Source of the DNA: Amoebophrya sp. A120
Lineage: Eukaryota; Sar; Dinophyceae; Syndiniales; Amoebophryaceae
DNA length: 64,000 nucleotides
Assembly: GCA_905178155.1 (NCBI GenBank)
Contig: CAJINV010000017.1
Location: forward strand, 1,686,139-1,750,138
Direction of reading: 5' to 3'
In this document: piece after piece, positions 59,801-64,000 of the stretch
Layout: every line of letters starts with the position of its first letter
Position numbering within the stretch: position 1 is the first letter of the stretch
Program-made: the position numbers and the translations under genes
Notes under the pieces: generated by a model
Told to the model about the DNA's origin: nothing
Databases searched by the model: none
What the model saw: only the letters and a program-made list of their open reading frames with translations

Positions 59801-62800
59801 TGGCAAAGCCATTCAAAAACACCTGCGCAAACGCGGTCGCGTTCTCTGGTGTCGCGGCGCTTTGTTCTCCCATTCCCATCGAAGAAGCGGTTGCGTTCCA
59901 GGAGTACAGAAGTCTTATTTCAACGTCTTGGTAAGGAGCGCAGTTCGCGACACGCCATTCCGCAGAATCGGACTCGGAGGAACCGTATTGGAAATACCAA
60001 CCGGAGTCTTCATTTGTTGAAGATGGGAATAAATCTGCCGCCTGACTGACCGTACCGCCAGTGCTGTAAAACCGCGTAGAGAAAACCGGAAAATTTGCGG
60101 AGCAGTTGGCCGCTGCTGCACCACTAGAAGTGCCCGACGCCGACGCGGCATCAGCAGTACTAGAAACTACGGGTTCCACCACACCAGTGACGGCCAGCGG
60201 GTTGCTATAGCAGACTTGATAGCGCCCCGCGAACGGAATTTCCAACCGATCAAACACAAGTTCTGCGTCCGAACTCTGGCTCAGTTTCTCTTGCGAAAGT
60301 TCCAACCGGCCGGAAACGGTCTTCAACGTTGAATCAGCAGCGGCTTCTAGTGTGAGAGTTGTCTGTGATGTTGCACTCATTTGCTCATCGCACACGGCAT
60401 GTCCGCTTTGCACCCACATTGCTCCGGACTCGAAGAGGGAACCGCGTATCTGGTCGAACCCGAACCCGGTCACCCGGACGGAGAATTTTTCATCCACAGA
60501 CGGGTAGTGCTGGTTTGGGTTTGTACTTGAGTAAAGCAAAAACGCGGAGTTCACTCCCCGGACCTCTAGCTTCCGCACGGGGTAGGCATGTCCAGAATTG
60601 TCGCCCGTGCCGTAGCTCTTTCCTTTCAAGCACACACTGTACCGCCCAGCGGCGAAATCTGACAGGTCCAATGGTGGGAGAAACGCGTCGACCAGCAGCG
60701 AGTTTGCGGTGTCGCGGCTGCTCGCCGGAGCTGTGACAAAGTTGAGATTTGTGGATGGCGTGGAGGAGGACGTGTAGTTTGTCGCAGCGCTAGGTGTCGC
60801 TGTGCTGTCGAACTCGTAAACACTCGTGGGCGAGGCTTGGTTGCCGCAGAAAGTGATCAAGCGACGCTGGTTGTAGTACATATTAGCACCAGGCACACTG
60901 CTCGTGGATACTGCATGATGATCGCAGCTATCCCCTCTGACAACACTCAACCAGGAAACCACCTCTGCCGCAGCAGGTTTCACCGTTTCGGGGTACAGGC
61001 TGAACCCCAATTGTTGCAAGTTGTCGCTCACGGCGGTCTCGGTGAAGGGGAGAACCAGGGGCGAAATCATAGTGTTCGACGTGCTAGTACTTGTTTGGTT
61101 GTCAACAGACGACGTGTGCACCAGCTCTGTGAACTCCAAGTTTGTTCCGGACACCGGCTCGACCAGCAACGTACAGGTGTTGGAACCGCTAGTTTTGTTG
61201 CAGTAGACCTCGGGAGGAACGAATTCCTGTGTGGTAGCTGGTGCAGCTGGTGTCGTGGCAGCAGCATTCAAGACAACTCCTTCAAACTGCAACAGCCCTG
61301 TAAAAAGGTTCGCATCGGAAACCGCAGCACAGTTCTTCCCCGCCTCGCAGGTGCACAGCGCGTAGGATTGGCCGGGAGTGACTAGGCTGGCATTGTAGGT
61401 CCAGGCGGCACACGTTGCATCTGTGCCTGTGGAGGTCCCATTCTGCTGCAAATAGATTGCCGGAAGCTCCTCGCTTGAAGAAGAGGACGCTCCGCTTTGT
61501 AAAGAAGTACTAGCCGCACAAGTGCCCGTGTCGCCGCCCGAGAAACTTGGTAGCAGCACCGCTTCGTTATTCGGCGATAAGTCTCCGATGCCGGTCAACA
61601 CGCAGGTGTTGGACTCCGCCGGACAGGTGTACAGAAGGTTGGTCTCAACAGGATTGCTGCTCGATGTTGATGAAAGTTGTGCCTGTACGACAAAGGGCAC
61701 TACGAGAAGTAGCGCAGTAAGAAACCACCTTTTTATCGCCGCTGGTCCTCCGACGAGATCTCGAAGCGAAGCTTTTGCAGAAATCGTTCTTACTTTCCTC
61801 CTCGGCGGGCAAGTGAACGGTTTCTCATTCTCTACACCGCGTTTTGGTTTCATCTGAGCAGACCGTGCTTGTAGTTGGCTTATTCCCGCGGCTGTCTCTC
61901 GCGAAATTTGGATTTGCCGTGCTTGTCGTGCTACAAAAAACGGTGACACTTTTTTCATGTTTTCGGCGTTGCTGTATTTGGTCCTCTGTGGAGATCCTGT
62001 TCCTCGTGCTGTGAACGATCTACTTCGTAGTACTGAGGGTGCTGTTCTTTTCGTGGTATCTGCGTCAAAAATCGTGCGCTCCTTCGCAGACGAGAGAATT
62101 CTGGAAATGAGCGCAGTTGTTGCGCTGATGCAGCTCCGTCCCCAGTGATCCTCTTTCTTGCTAGAAGTCCTGGTGCTACTTGTGTGCGCGCCCCTTGAAG
62201 ATTTTTTCTTGCGTCCACTTGCACGACCTCTACGCAGCGTTGATGCGATCGGATCTTCTCCATCATCCGGTAGAGCAACCGCTGCTGGTGCTGTGAGCGA
62301 GCTCCTAGTATTTCGTGCTTTCCTCTTCCTCCACTGAATCTGTTCGCGCAGGAGCTGCGTTGCGCTACTTGCGACCGGCTGTATAATAATGCAGGTCGTT
62401 TGTAGTTTTTGTTTTTCATCTTTGCTTGCAGCTGACATCGATGTAGGCTTCGACGCAATCTGCCTTCCGGCCAGAGTGCTTGTTCCGCGTCTGTTTTCAT
62501 CTCGCTCTTGTGCTGCCTGCTTCGCGGTCTCGCATGCGGACTCGTGGTTCCCTCCAATTTTAACCCTCGTCCGCTGGTCGTCTTCGTTTCCCGCATGGAA
62601 GCAGGCTCCATTCGTATTTCCAATCGTTGCATTGTCGGACGACAGCCTTCGTCGAAGTTCGGTTCTTCTTCTTGTTCTTCCGGCGATGAAATTTTGCTTC
62701 GTACTTCCCTCACATTCAACTTCCTGTGTTGCTCGTTTTGGATTTGGTCCGAACGATCCGACAACAGTATTTGGCTCGCTCTCGGATTGCGGTACGTCTC

Positions 62801-63884
62801 TGCTACTGCAACTCGGCGTCGGCGGCGAAACGGGAGTTTTTGATGGAACGGCAAGCTCGCTGGTGCTTGTCCGCCCATAATTCCGTCCTCCGGACGTGCA
62901 CCAAACGTTACCGTATCGAGGACTGGAACTCGAACTGCATTCGGTTCTACAGTTTCTGATGCGAAAAAATCGTGCGAGTTCTTCCGTACCCTCGGCCGGC
63001 GCTGACATCGTTCTACTTTCGATGTCATGATCTTCGCGCTGGTGTTGTCTGCTTCCGTTTGCTCTTGGTCTTCTCTTCTGGATAAGAACTTCGTGGTACA
63101 ACTCATCCTCGCAGAGTCCTCCGTGCCTACTATGGAGGTCACAGCTCCTTCTTTTCGTTGGACGTCTACTTCGTTGTGTTGGGAGCGGTGTTCCTCGTGC
63201 TTCGTAAAAACAAGACTGCGATGGCGTTCCGGAAGCTCCTGATACTTTCGCTTTATTTGTTGCGATAGCTGCTCCAGTGGCACGACCAAGTTGTTTCTGC
63301 GAACTGACGATCTTCTGCACGCTCTCTTGCTCTTGCTCCTGGTTCTGGGCCCTGTCATGGCACACGACCGACTCACCTTGCGATTCCGACTCGTCTGCAA
63401 CACTAGCACTGCCTTCATACGAAGATCCCGCTTTTCCGTCCTGCCGTTCTTCCACACAACGATCATGTGCCGTTTTGATCGTGCTCGACCAAGCCACTTT
63501 AACATCGTAGCATTTTTCCGGTGACGATCTTTTTTTTGAAGATGCAGAAGAACTTTCCGCGTTCTTCTTCTCGCCAGCTGGTGCACCGAAACCACTACAC
63601 GTCGATGGATAAAAGCAAGTCGCGCTCGCGCGACGATGTTCTTGTTCTTCAGGAAGCCCGCAGCCTTCTGCGGTGGTTGCAACGCCACAGCAGGAGCAAA
63701 CGACGACGACCTCTTGCTGATGTAGCAAGGACGAGAGCTGCCCAGCTCTTGTCTCCTCTGCAGAAGATGACAAGAAGCTGACTCCTGCACCACGACCACG
63801 TCGAGAAACATCTTCTGTTTCATCGTGCTCATCCTTTCTGAAGATGTCTCTGGTTCTACTTCCACTTCTACTGCCCTCCCACAT
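20789..63884 (-). CDS. Giant secreted/surface modular protein (~12,600 residues, ~24 exons)
   Basis: I read the minus strand from the first ATG at 63,884 to the TAG at 20,789-20,791 as one gene. Fifteen introns within 32-59 kb are introners; an element also lies at 21.6-21.8 kb. Seven others are GT-AG introns (57,531-57,695; 33,917-34,112 weak; 22,838-23,023; 22,344-22,517; 22,004-22,205; 21,377-21,587; 20,842-21,193). Exons join in frame throughout. Order in the protein: Ser/Arg-rich region, signal peptide or anchor, four super-repeats, then LCW-GP modules with YHYH, SUEL-like, SEA-like and discoidin-like parts, and a short C-terminus without a membrane anchor. It has very many N-glycosylation sequons (NGT, NAT, NGS) and paired cysteines, so it acts outside the cell or in the secretory path. 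The role is unknown; adhesion, a pellicle or surface coat, or host contact are guesses. Weak joints, where it might instead be two or three genes: about 57.6 kb and 34.0 kb. Confidence 0.6.
21194..21376 (-). CDS. Giant gene exon 23: last LCW module
   Basis: Acceptor TCTCGCAG|TGACC; donor GTTG|GTATGA. It reads VTGQATILLSCESN, ILDFGLLTNRT and DYYHLCWGTGATADFLVTV, the final copy of the Y-x-L-C-W module. Confidence 0.7.
21588..21625 (-). CDS. Giant gene exon 22 (micro-exon, uncertain)
   Basis: It reads NIRNLDFANQMG up to a good donor (GGAG|GTATTA). Frame to exon 23 fits, but frame from exon 21 needs the element to be removed with three extra bases. A direct exon 21 to 23 splice is an alternative. 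Confidence 0.4.
21626..21802. mobile_element. Introner-like element, 'TATCCACAGTAAATTT' type
   Basis: Ends TATCCACAGTAAATTTCC and GGGAAATTCATA, with a second inner copy of the right end (GGGAAATTTGTATTGCATA). No clear duplication (TGTTG/ACGCA). Confidence 0.5.
21803..22003 (-). CDS. Giant gene exon 21
   Basis: Acceptor TTTCTTAG|GTACTC. It reads YSLAWCAVGCVFGS, IEAYTAATPEYER and LELEAATKWTLEATLK. The 3' edge meets an element with inverted repeats (21,626-21,802) for which I could not find a clean duplication, so the junction to exon 22 is uncertain. Confidence 0.6.
22206..22343 (-). CDS. Giant gene exon 20
   Basis: Starts after AAAACAG and ends at GGAAA|GTATAA. It reads FNARYQYFKTVEN and TKSTLPGGK. 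The split codon joins to YSLAWCAVG in exon 21, forming the Y-x-L-x-W-C strand. Confidence 0.65.
22519..22837 (-). CDS. Giant gene exon 19
   Basis: Acceptor TTATCAG|GTGGAAG and donor GAGAG|GTAAGG are both strong. It reads VEVRAYRSLPTST, LVEWCGKDFCISIG and LEASLRMQSE, completing the C-x(4)-C motif (CGKDFC) of the last-but-one module. Confidence 0.7.
23024..32464 (-). CDS. Giant gene exon 18: 9.4-kb exon with discoidin-like and LCW/GP modules
   Basis: It begins with a discoidin-like (F5/8C-like) strand pattern (SFIYSVLEIQLPRPTRLRRI), followed by long glycosylation-rich stretches. RERRLFGFEDEED is near 30,050. LCW modules: FYHLCWTVDP...IFVYGPSVC, FQVCQWGEVCQF, YALCWNGDVFIKRVEIVGP with CTTGQPC. 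A second discoidin-like part is about 27,580-27,310 (YYEIDFGKPIELQGIVV, KTFTLELD). Ser/Thr-rich linkers lie about 26,200-25,840 and 24,160-23,930, the latter ending GYRRRRLMAA. Later come YYVCWKRF, QLYVTGPR with CIVGSVC, and ILYGPFG with CELGLVC. It ends at a strong donor (ACG|GTAAAG, 23,023). Confidence 0.75.
32465..32685. mobile_element. Introner, 'TATGAGAGTGCAC' subfamily
   Basis: Ends TATGAGAGTGCACAGC and TTGTGCACTGGCATA, with shared CCCCCTCCCATTTG block. Duplication TCATT/TCGTT, one mismatch. Confidence 0.8.
32686..32721 (-). CDS. Giant gene exon 17 (36-nt micro-exon)
   Basis: Between two introners. Removing both joins TEEFFDPNNTNLTND-TDEFDNS in frame. This is among the smallest exons in the window. 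Confidence 0.65.
32722..32894. mobile_element. Introner, 'TATGAAATGCAAAAG' subfamily
   Basis: Ends TATGAAATGCAAAAG and TTATTGCAATGCATA with inner TCGTAGTAC-type repeat. Perfect AAAAC duplication. Confidence 0.8.
32895..33916 (-). CDS. Giant gene exon 16
   Basis: It starts WPDVIDEFAKIRIPHFKMVGF, then a Ser/Gly/Gln-rich spacer and a Cys-containing part (AVKKCLNDKSCGCFVQNP) resembling PAN/WSC-type Cys patterns, and ends PNVTEEF at an introner. The 5' junction is the least certain in the gene: the only AG near the pyrimidine tract is CACAAG at 33,917-33,919. Confidence 0.6.
34113..38124 (-). CDS. Giant gene exon 15: modules ending in SEA-like segment and poly-Thr
   Basis: It starts LELFGPDLKQKHVCRASFQC and LALCWNGIIEAGRLDVDGP, then YTVKWMGILLGEFTLSGP and YEICYARANVSR...INVHGPTP, YRACWTTD...FWINGVLG, and YELCNRGLSVSTIVVQSPP. 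A SEA-like segment follows (about 35,250-34,250) with CDTTEKMNS, RARALLQ and KRRLQSG, closely parallel to the one in exon 12 (CDTTEEMNS). It ends in a Thr-rich tract (about 34,145-34,200), after which the frame stops at TAG 34,103-34,105. I suggest a weak GT-AG junction to exon 16; the alternative is that a gene ends here. Confidence 0.65.
38125..38375. mobile_element. Introner, 'GTCTGGGTCTGG' subfamily
   Basis: Ends TATCAAATGTAAAAG and TTTTTACATTTGATA with inner GTCTGGGTCTGG. Perfect GCTCC duplication. Removal joins KGEL-ELFGP. Confidence 0.85.
38376..38433 (-). CDS. Giant gene exon 14 (micro-exon)
   Basis: 58 nt coding for SWDNSPKFGKKFVSKGEL. After both introners are removed it leads directly to ELFGPDLKQ, the GP strand of the next module. 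Confidence 0.7.
38434..38712. mobile_element. Introner, 'TATCCTGAGTAAAAACG' subfamily
   Basis: Inverted ends of about 30 bp starting TATCCTGAGTAAAAACG, nearly perfect. Perfect GAGGA duplication. Removal joins DLFSS-SWDNS. Confidence 0.85.
38713..38816 (-). CDS. Giant gene exon 13 (micro-exon)
   Basis: About 104 nt coding for VLNTDENNTLTIAAN and SLYDFYDEDLFSS. It is flanked by introners with perfect GCCCC and GAGGA duplications. Confidence 0.7.
38817..39092. mobile_element. Introner, 'GTCTGGGTCTGG' subfamily
   Basis: Ends TATCAAGTGCAAAAATG and TTTCGCATTTGATA. Perfect GCCCC duplication. Removal joins CWRAGA-VLNTDE. Confidence 0.85.
39093..45357 (-). CDS. Giant gene exon 12: LCW/GP modules, Pro-rich linkers, YHYH, lectin-like and SEA-like segments
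   Basis: 6.26 kb without a stop. It starts YEFGLSSAYGIGVYRLCW with IQGPRV and CRIGQECQV, then YVLCWGEL...LLEGP. A Pro/Thr/Ala linker follows (about 44,210-43,930; PTPAPAPQPAY type), then KYRICYDKG...TVRGPFN with CHHGLCPM, and NYQLCWNDV...QVTGALY. A second Pro-rich linker (about 42,560-42,390) precedes YGYRRSL. Then come the YHYH domain, a SUEL-lectin-like Cys-rich segment (about 41,040-40,600; GVCNEDTTSTLYGQC, LCGGKITCDI), a SEA-like segment with RRQLV and KRRLAAS (about 40,560-39,950) and an acidic Asn/Thr-rich stretch with SRRLFFDEE. The exon ends GEYEICWRAG at an introner. Confidence 0.75.
41290..41880 (-). other. YHYH domain in exon 12
   Basis: Hallmarks in order: TTKGVLIYPALDA, a Gly/Cys loop (CSVGGCGG), LGWALDGFPVFG (about 41,551-41,588), LDSCGGHAHVLD and YHYHAEVV (about 41,400-41,425). 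This is the arrangement of the YHYH family (GWALDGFPIYG ... GH ... YHYH). Inside a giant modular protein it is an unusual setting; function in the family is poorly known. Confidence 0.75.
45358..45466. mobile_element. Shortest introner, 'TATCCACAGAAAAAA' subfamily
   Basis: 109 bp. Ends TATCCACAGAAAAAAAAAC and GTTTTTTTCTCTGGGTA. Duplication is weak (GGTCC/CATCC), but removal with one copy keeps frame into KYEFGLSS. Confidence 0.7.
45467..50225 (-). CDS. Giant gene exon 11: rest of super-repeat 4 and LCW/GP modules
   Basis: It begins SAGEYALCVEG...VTLNGVNGGA, FHLEVYGYGL, ILGRLFISKYY, AGEYHICWENPF, FKIDIRGPKK, FHLWDYFC...DTLLLANDCHD and FEFCYFTLEGP. Further modules follow: YQVCWQLTDG...LPVQGPYN, LQRVCWNGW...VIIVGPEP, C-x(4)-C pairs such as CSAGEICPF and CVLGEQCAL, and YSICYC...ILRMSGPNQ. 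A Pro/Arg-rich linker (about 46,390-46,150) contains HPRRLMM. Near the end is VDICWAPT...LEFVGPHL with CIAGYKC. The exon is 4.76 kb without a stop. Confidence 0.75.
50226..50378. mobile_element. Introner, 'GCAAAAGTATCG' subfamily
   Basis: Ends TGTGCCTTGCAAAAGTA and TACTTTTGCCATGAATA. Perfect TGATC duplication. Removal joins LVHSL-INYRLN. Confidence 0.8.
50379..50679 (-). CDS. Giant gene exon 10
   Basis: It reads PRSLLTESETRC, then WYTSGVFGFCDP and NYTLVHSL. The equivalent of the last strand in super-repeat 3 is NFTVVHQL. It joins to INYRLNS across the next introner. Confidence 0.7.
50680..50879. mobile_element. Introner, 'AAAAA...CCCCCC' subfamily
   Basis: Ends TATCAAGAAGAAAGAAGG and TTTTTCCTTGCGATA with GGCCCCCCCTC/GAGGGGGGC inner blocks. 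Duplication ACTAG/ACCAG, one mismatch. Removal joins RVTLV-PRSLL. Confidence 0.75.
50880..51458 (-). CDS. Giant gene exon 9: start of super-repeat 4
   Basis: It reads PLLVGPSKC, GGIYTICNC, RGYLHFEGLRF and CIVDDLLLQGTNI, ending RVTLV at the introner. It aligns motif for motif with the super-repeat 3 start in exon 7. Confidence 0.75.
51459..51752. mobile_element. Introner, 'CTCAACTGTTGCATTCTCAA' type
   Basis: Ends TATCCCCGTCTCAACTG and TTTGAGAATCCCATA, with an inner CATTCTCAACTGT block in both arms. Duplication ACATC/ACGTC, one mismatch. Removal joins EQMT-FGQSP. Confidence 0.75.
51753..52504 (-). CDS. Giant gene exon 8: end of super-repeat 3
   Basis: It reads NFAGEYRICWENPY, IDIRGPMRVDVFAP, MHYWDYAH...DDEFLITQDC, NYYEVCYKL, CLATAPYCLL and GKQTCGMF. 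The order is identical to super-repeats 2 and 4. Its last codons (TEQMT) join across the introner to FGQSPLLVGP. Confidence 0.75.
52505..52709. mobile_element. Introner, divergent ends
   Basis: Ends TATGCAATAGAAATTTC and AATCTACTGTTGATA; the match between arms is weaker than usual. Duplication TGATG/GGATG, one mismatch. Removal joins LVFTDI-TANFAG. Confidence 0.7.
52710..55754 (-). CDS. Giant gene exon 7: super-repeat 2 core, SEA-like segment, start of super-repeat 3
   Basis: Order: GGKYALCLPGFSG...FDIHGVNSAS; FSIQILGNGL; VLGRVYLTSDF; FAGTYHLCFLS...FEVRGPLRVDFF; YDSTTDEFLITPDC; VTEYQLCYKL. A SEA-like region with RRLLG, a Lys-rich spacer and RRQLA follows (about 54,760-54,150), then GQQTCGQF and VVGPRPC. 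Super-repeat 3 then starts with AGSIYTICNC, RGYLHFEGPRF, CRVDDLILQGTNL, AGEYSLCVAG...LDIHGVNNAS, FRVEVTGYGL and ILGRKYLTDYY. It ends at LLVFTDI, where an introner interrupts. Confidence 0.75.
55755..56025. mobile_element. Introner, 'GTCTGGGTCTGG' subfamily
   Basis: Ends TATGAAATGCAAATATG and TTTTTGCATTTGATA with inner GTCTGGGTCTGGAAG. Duplication GCCAT/CCCAT, one mismatch. Removal joins STLNG-GKYALC. Confidence 0.8.
56026..56509 (-). CDS. Giant gene exon 6
   Basis: It reads CSFSVEIQGTNLQ, equivalent to the VDDLILQGTNL motif of super-repeats 3 and 4, then SFWMIPQHVNVFD and FTYQVSSTLNG. The last strand is completed across the introner as STLNGGKYALCLPG. Confidence 0.7.
56510..56707. mobile_element. 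Introner, 'TTTACCGTACA' subfamily
   Basis: Ends TATGCACAGTAATTAATTT and AAAATTTGTAAATTGCATA with inner CCGTACAAC/GGTGTACGG blocks. Duplication weak (ACCTC/GCCGC). Removal joins AWSQR-PGSLACS. Confidence 0.7.
56708..56967 (-). CDS. Giant gene exon 5
   Basis: After introner removal the joined protein reads LTSS-DFFSVTKGYVHVEGPRF, matching the GYLHFEGPRF motif of the other super-repeats, then a Ser-rich stretch and FFEFSDGAWSQR at the next introner. Confidence 0.7.
56968..57270. mobile_element. Introner, 'TATCCTGTGTAAAAACG' subfamily
   Basis: Right arm GGACGTTTTTTTTACACAGGATA; left arm CGTCCTGTGGAAAAACG, with the first two bases changed from TA. Perfect CGCTG duplication. Removal joins SLTSS-DFFSV. 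Confidence 0.8.
57271..57530 (-). CDS. Giant gene exon 4: PAN/apple-like Cys motif
   Basis: MCESTANCLGFDYSF followed by ARCRVYTQ resembles the core of PAN/apple-type folds (C-x(6)-C-x-G-F-x-Y ... C-x-V-Y). It then runs into GSIFTICSPE, the first strand of super-repeat motif A. The frame has no ATG before MCEST except that one, so an upstream exon is needed or this ATG starts a new gene. Confidence 0.6.
57531..57695 (-). other. Putative GT-AG intron with AT-rich hairpin
   Basis: 165 nt beginning GTGTAAAT and ending AACTAG. Phase fits on both sides (phase 2). It contains a pyrimidine tract and an AT-rich inverted repeat (ATGATTTCAATAAAATCAT on the minus strand). A gene boundary with a 3' untranslated region is the alternative reading. 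Confidence 0.5.
57696..58223 (-). CDS. Giant gene exon 3
   Basis: It reads GQQAGLEIITCVAGD, a Ser/Thr-rich middle, then RGYLEHVRC and CARADPAT. The 3' edge is a good GT-AG donor (GAC|GTGTAAAT) whose reading-through frame stops two codons later. An alternative is that the gene ends at the TGA 57,686-57,688. Confidence 0.6.
58224..58515. mobile_element. Introner, 'TATCCTRTGTAAA' subfamily
   Basis: Ends TATCCTATGTAAACACG and TTTTTTACACAGGATA. Perfect TCAGC duplication. Removal joins GNFTL-TGQQAG. Confidence 0.85.
58516..58572 (-). CDS. Giant gene exon 2 (micro-exon between two introners)
   Basis: 57 nt including the duplications. It codes for NSLATNGTFEQIGNFTL, which completes the strand before a GP-type motif (FTL-TGQQAGLEI) once both introners are removed. 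Confidence 0.7.
   Translation of the reverse strand, partial: GAIRWRQTGRSSRSGISR
58573..58898. mobile_element. Introner, 'TATGGAWGTGTCAGG' subfamily
   Basis: Ends TATGGAAGTGTCAGG and CCTGACACATCCATA with long shared inner sequence (TTGAAATAATTTGC type). Duplication GCGCC/TCGCC, one mismatch. Confidence 0.8.
58899..63884 (-). CDS. Giant gene exon 1: N-terminal region, signal sequence, super-repeat 1
   Basis: The first ~700 codons code for a Ser/Arg/Gln-rich, low-complexity region. A hydrophobic stretch (FLTALLLVVPFVVQA, about 61,685-61,730) then looks like a signal peptide or type II anchor. Internal ATGs at 61,958 and 61,853 could be the real starts and would put it 75 or 40 residues from the N-terminus. 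Downstream is super-repeat 1: YALCTCEAGKNC, GLLQFEGV, YSVCLKG...LEVRGVNSA, FSVRVTGFGF, FAGRYQVCYS, LTFDIRGPQG, NFVGWDS...DEILIANDC and finally RSYEICW at the introner. The exon is split from exon 2 by the introner at 58,573-58,898. If translation starts at 61,958 the protein is about 11,960 residues. Confidence 0.65.
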
Positions 63885-64000
63885 CTCTCCTTCATCATAC
63901 CCACCTCGTGGACCACTGCTCACGCTCTGTATTTTACTGGTCTCTCATCTCCAGCATCCTCGCGCTTGTACGTGGCCTCACGGGCTTTTTGTTTTTTTTT

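Overview
The window looks like nuclear DNA of an alveolate protist of the dinoflagellate lineage. My best guess is a compact syndinean genome such as Amoebophrya. The grounds are: very long uninterrupted coding exons; a great many short introns that are themselves repetitive elements with terminal inverted repeats and 5-bp target-site duplications (introners) and that lack GT-AG ends; ordinary GT-AG introns in the same genes; and secreted proteins built of a 'Y-x-[LV]-C-W ... G-P ... C-x(4)-C' module that I associate with alveolates. The organism name is inference; the element structure is read directly from the sequence.

Layout. 1-1316 (+): the last three exons of a small Lys-rich helical protein that starts outside the window. 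1317-3743: non-coding, with a GC-rich hairpin and a tandem palindromic repeat. 3744-7015 (-): a signal-peptide, single-pass membrane protein of about 970-980 residues, with one in-frame TAG that may lie in a 36-nt intron. 7034-7877: nothing firm. 7878-16092 (-): an intracellular protein of about 1,330 residues with four bacterial-PH-like (bPH_1/DUF1696-type) domains and a Gln-rich coiled coil, cut by 15 introners. 16,415-20,788: no well-supported gene, one Met-less open frame and several repeats. 20,789-63,884 (-): what I read as one giant gene of about 24 exons coding for a secreted or surface protein of roughly 12,600 residues.

The giant protein has a Ser/Arg-rich N-terminal region, a signal peptide or signal anchor, and four copies of a 700-900 residue super-repeat. 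Next comes a run of LCW-GP-C..C modules with Pro/Ser/Thr-rich linkers. Inserted domains include a YHYH domain, a SUEL-lectin-like segment, SEA-like segments and discoidin-like (F5/8C-like) segments. It ends without a C-terminal membrane anchor. The last five introns are strong GT-AG introns whose removal joins every exon in frame to the stop at 20,789.

The main story is the interplay of introners and large genes. I place 31 elements of 109-354 bp in two genes. 17 have perfect 5-bp duplications and 9 more have one mismatch. In nearly every case, deleting the element plus one copy of the duplication restores the reading frame and a recognisable domain. No transcript evidence was available. Gene boundaries at about 34.0 kb and 57.6 kb and the N-terminus of the giant gene are the weakest joints.
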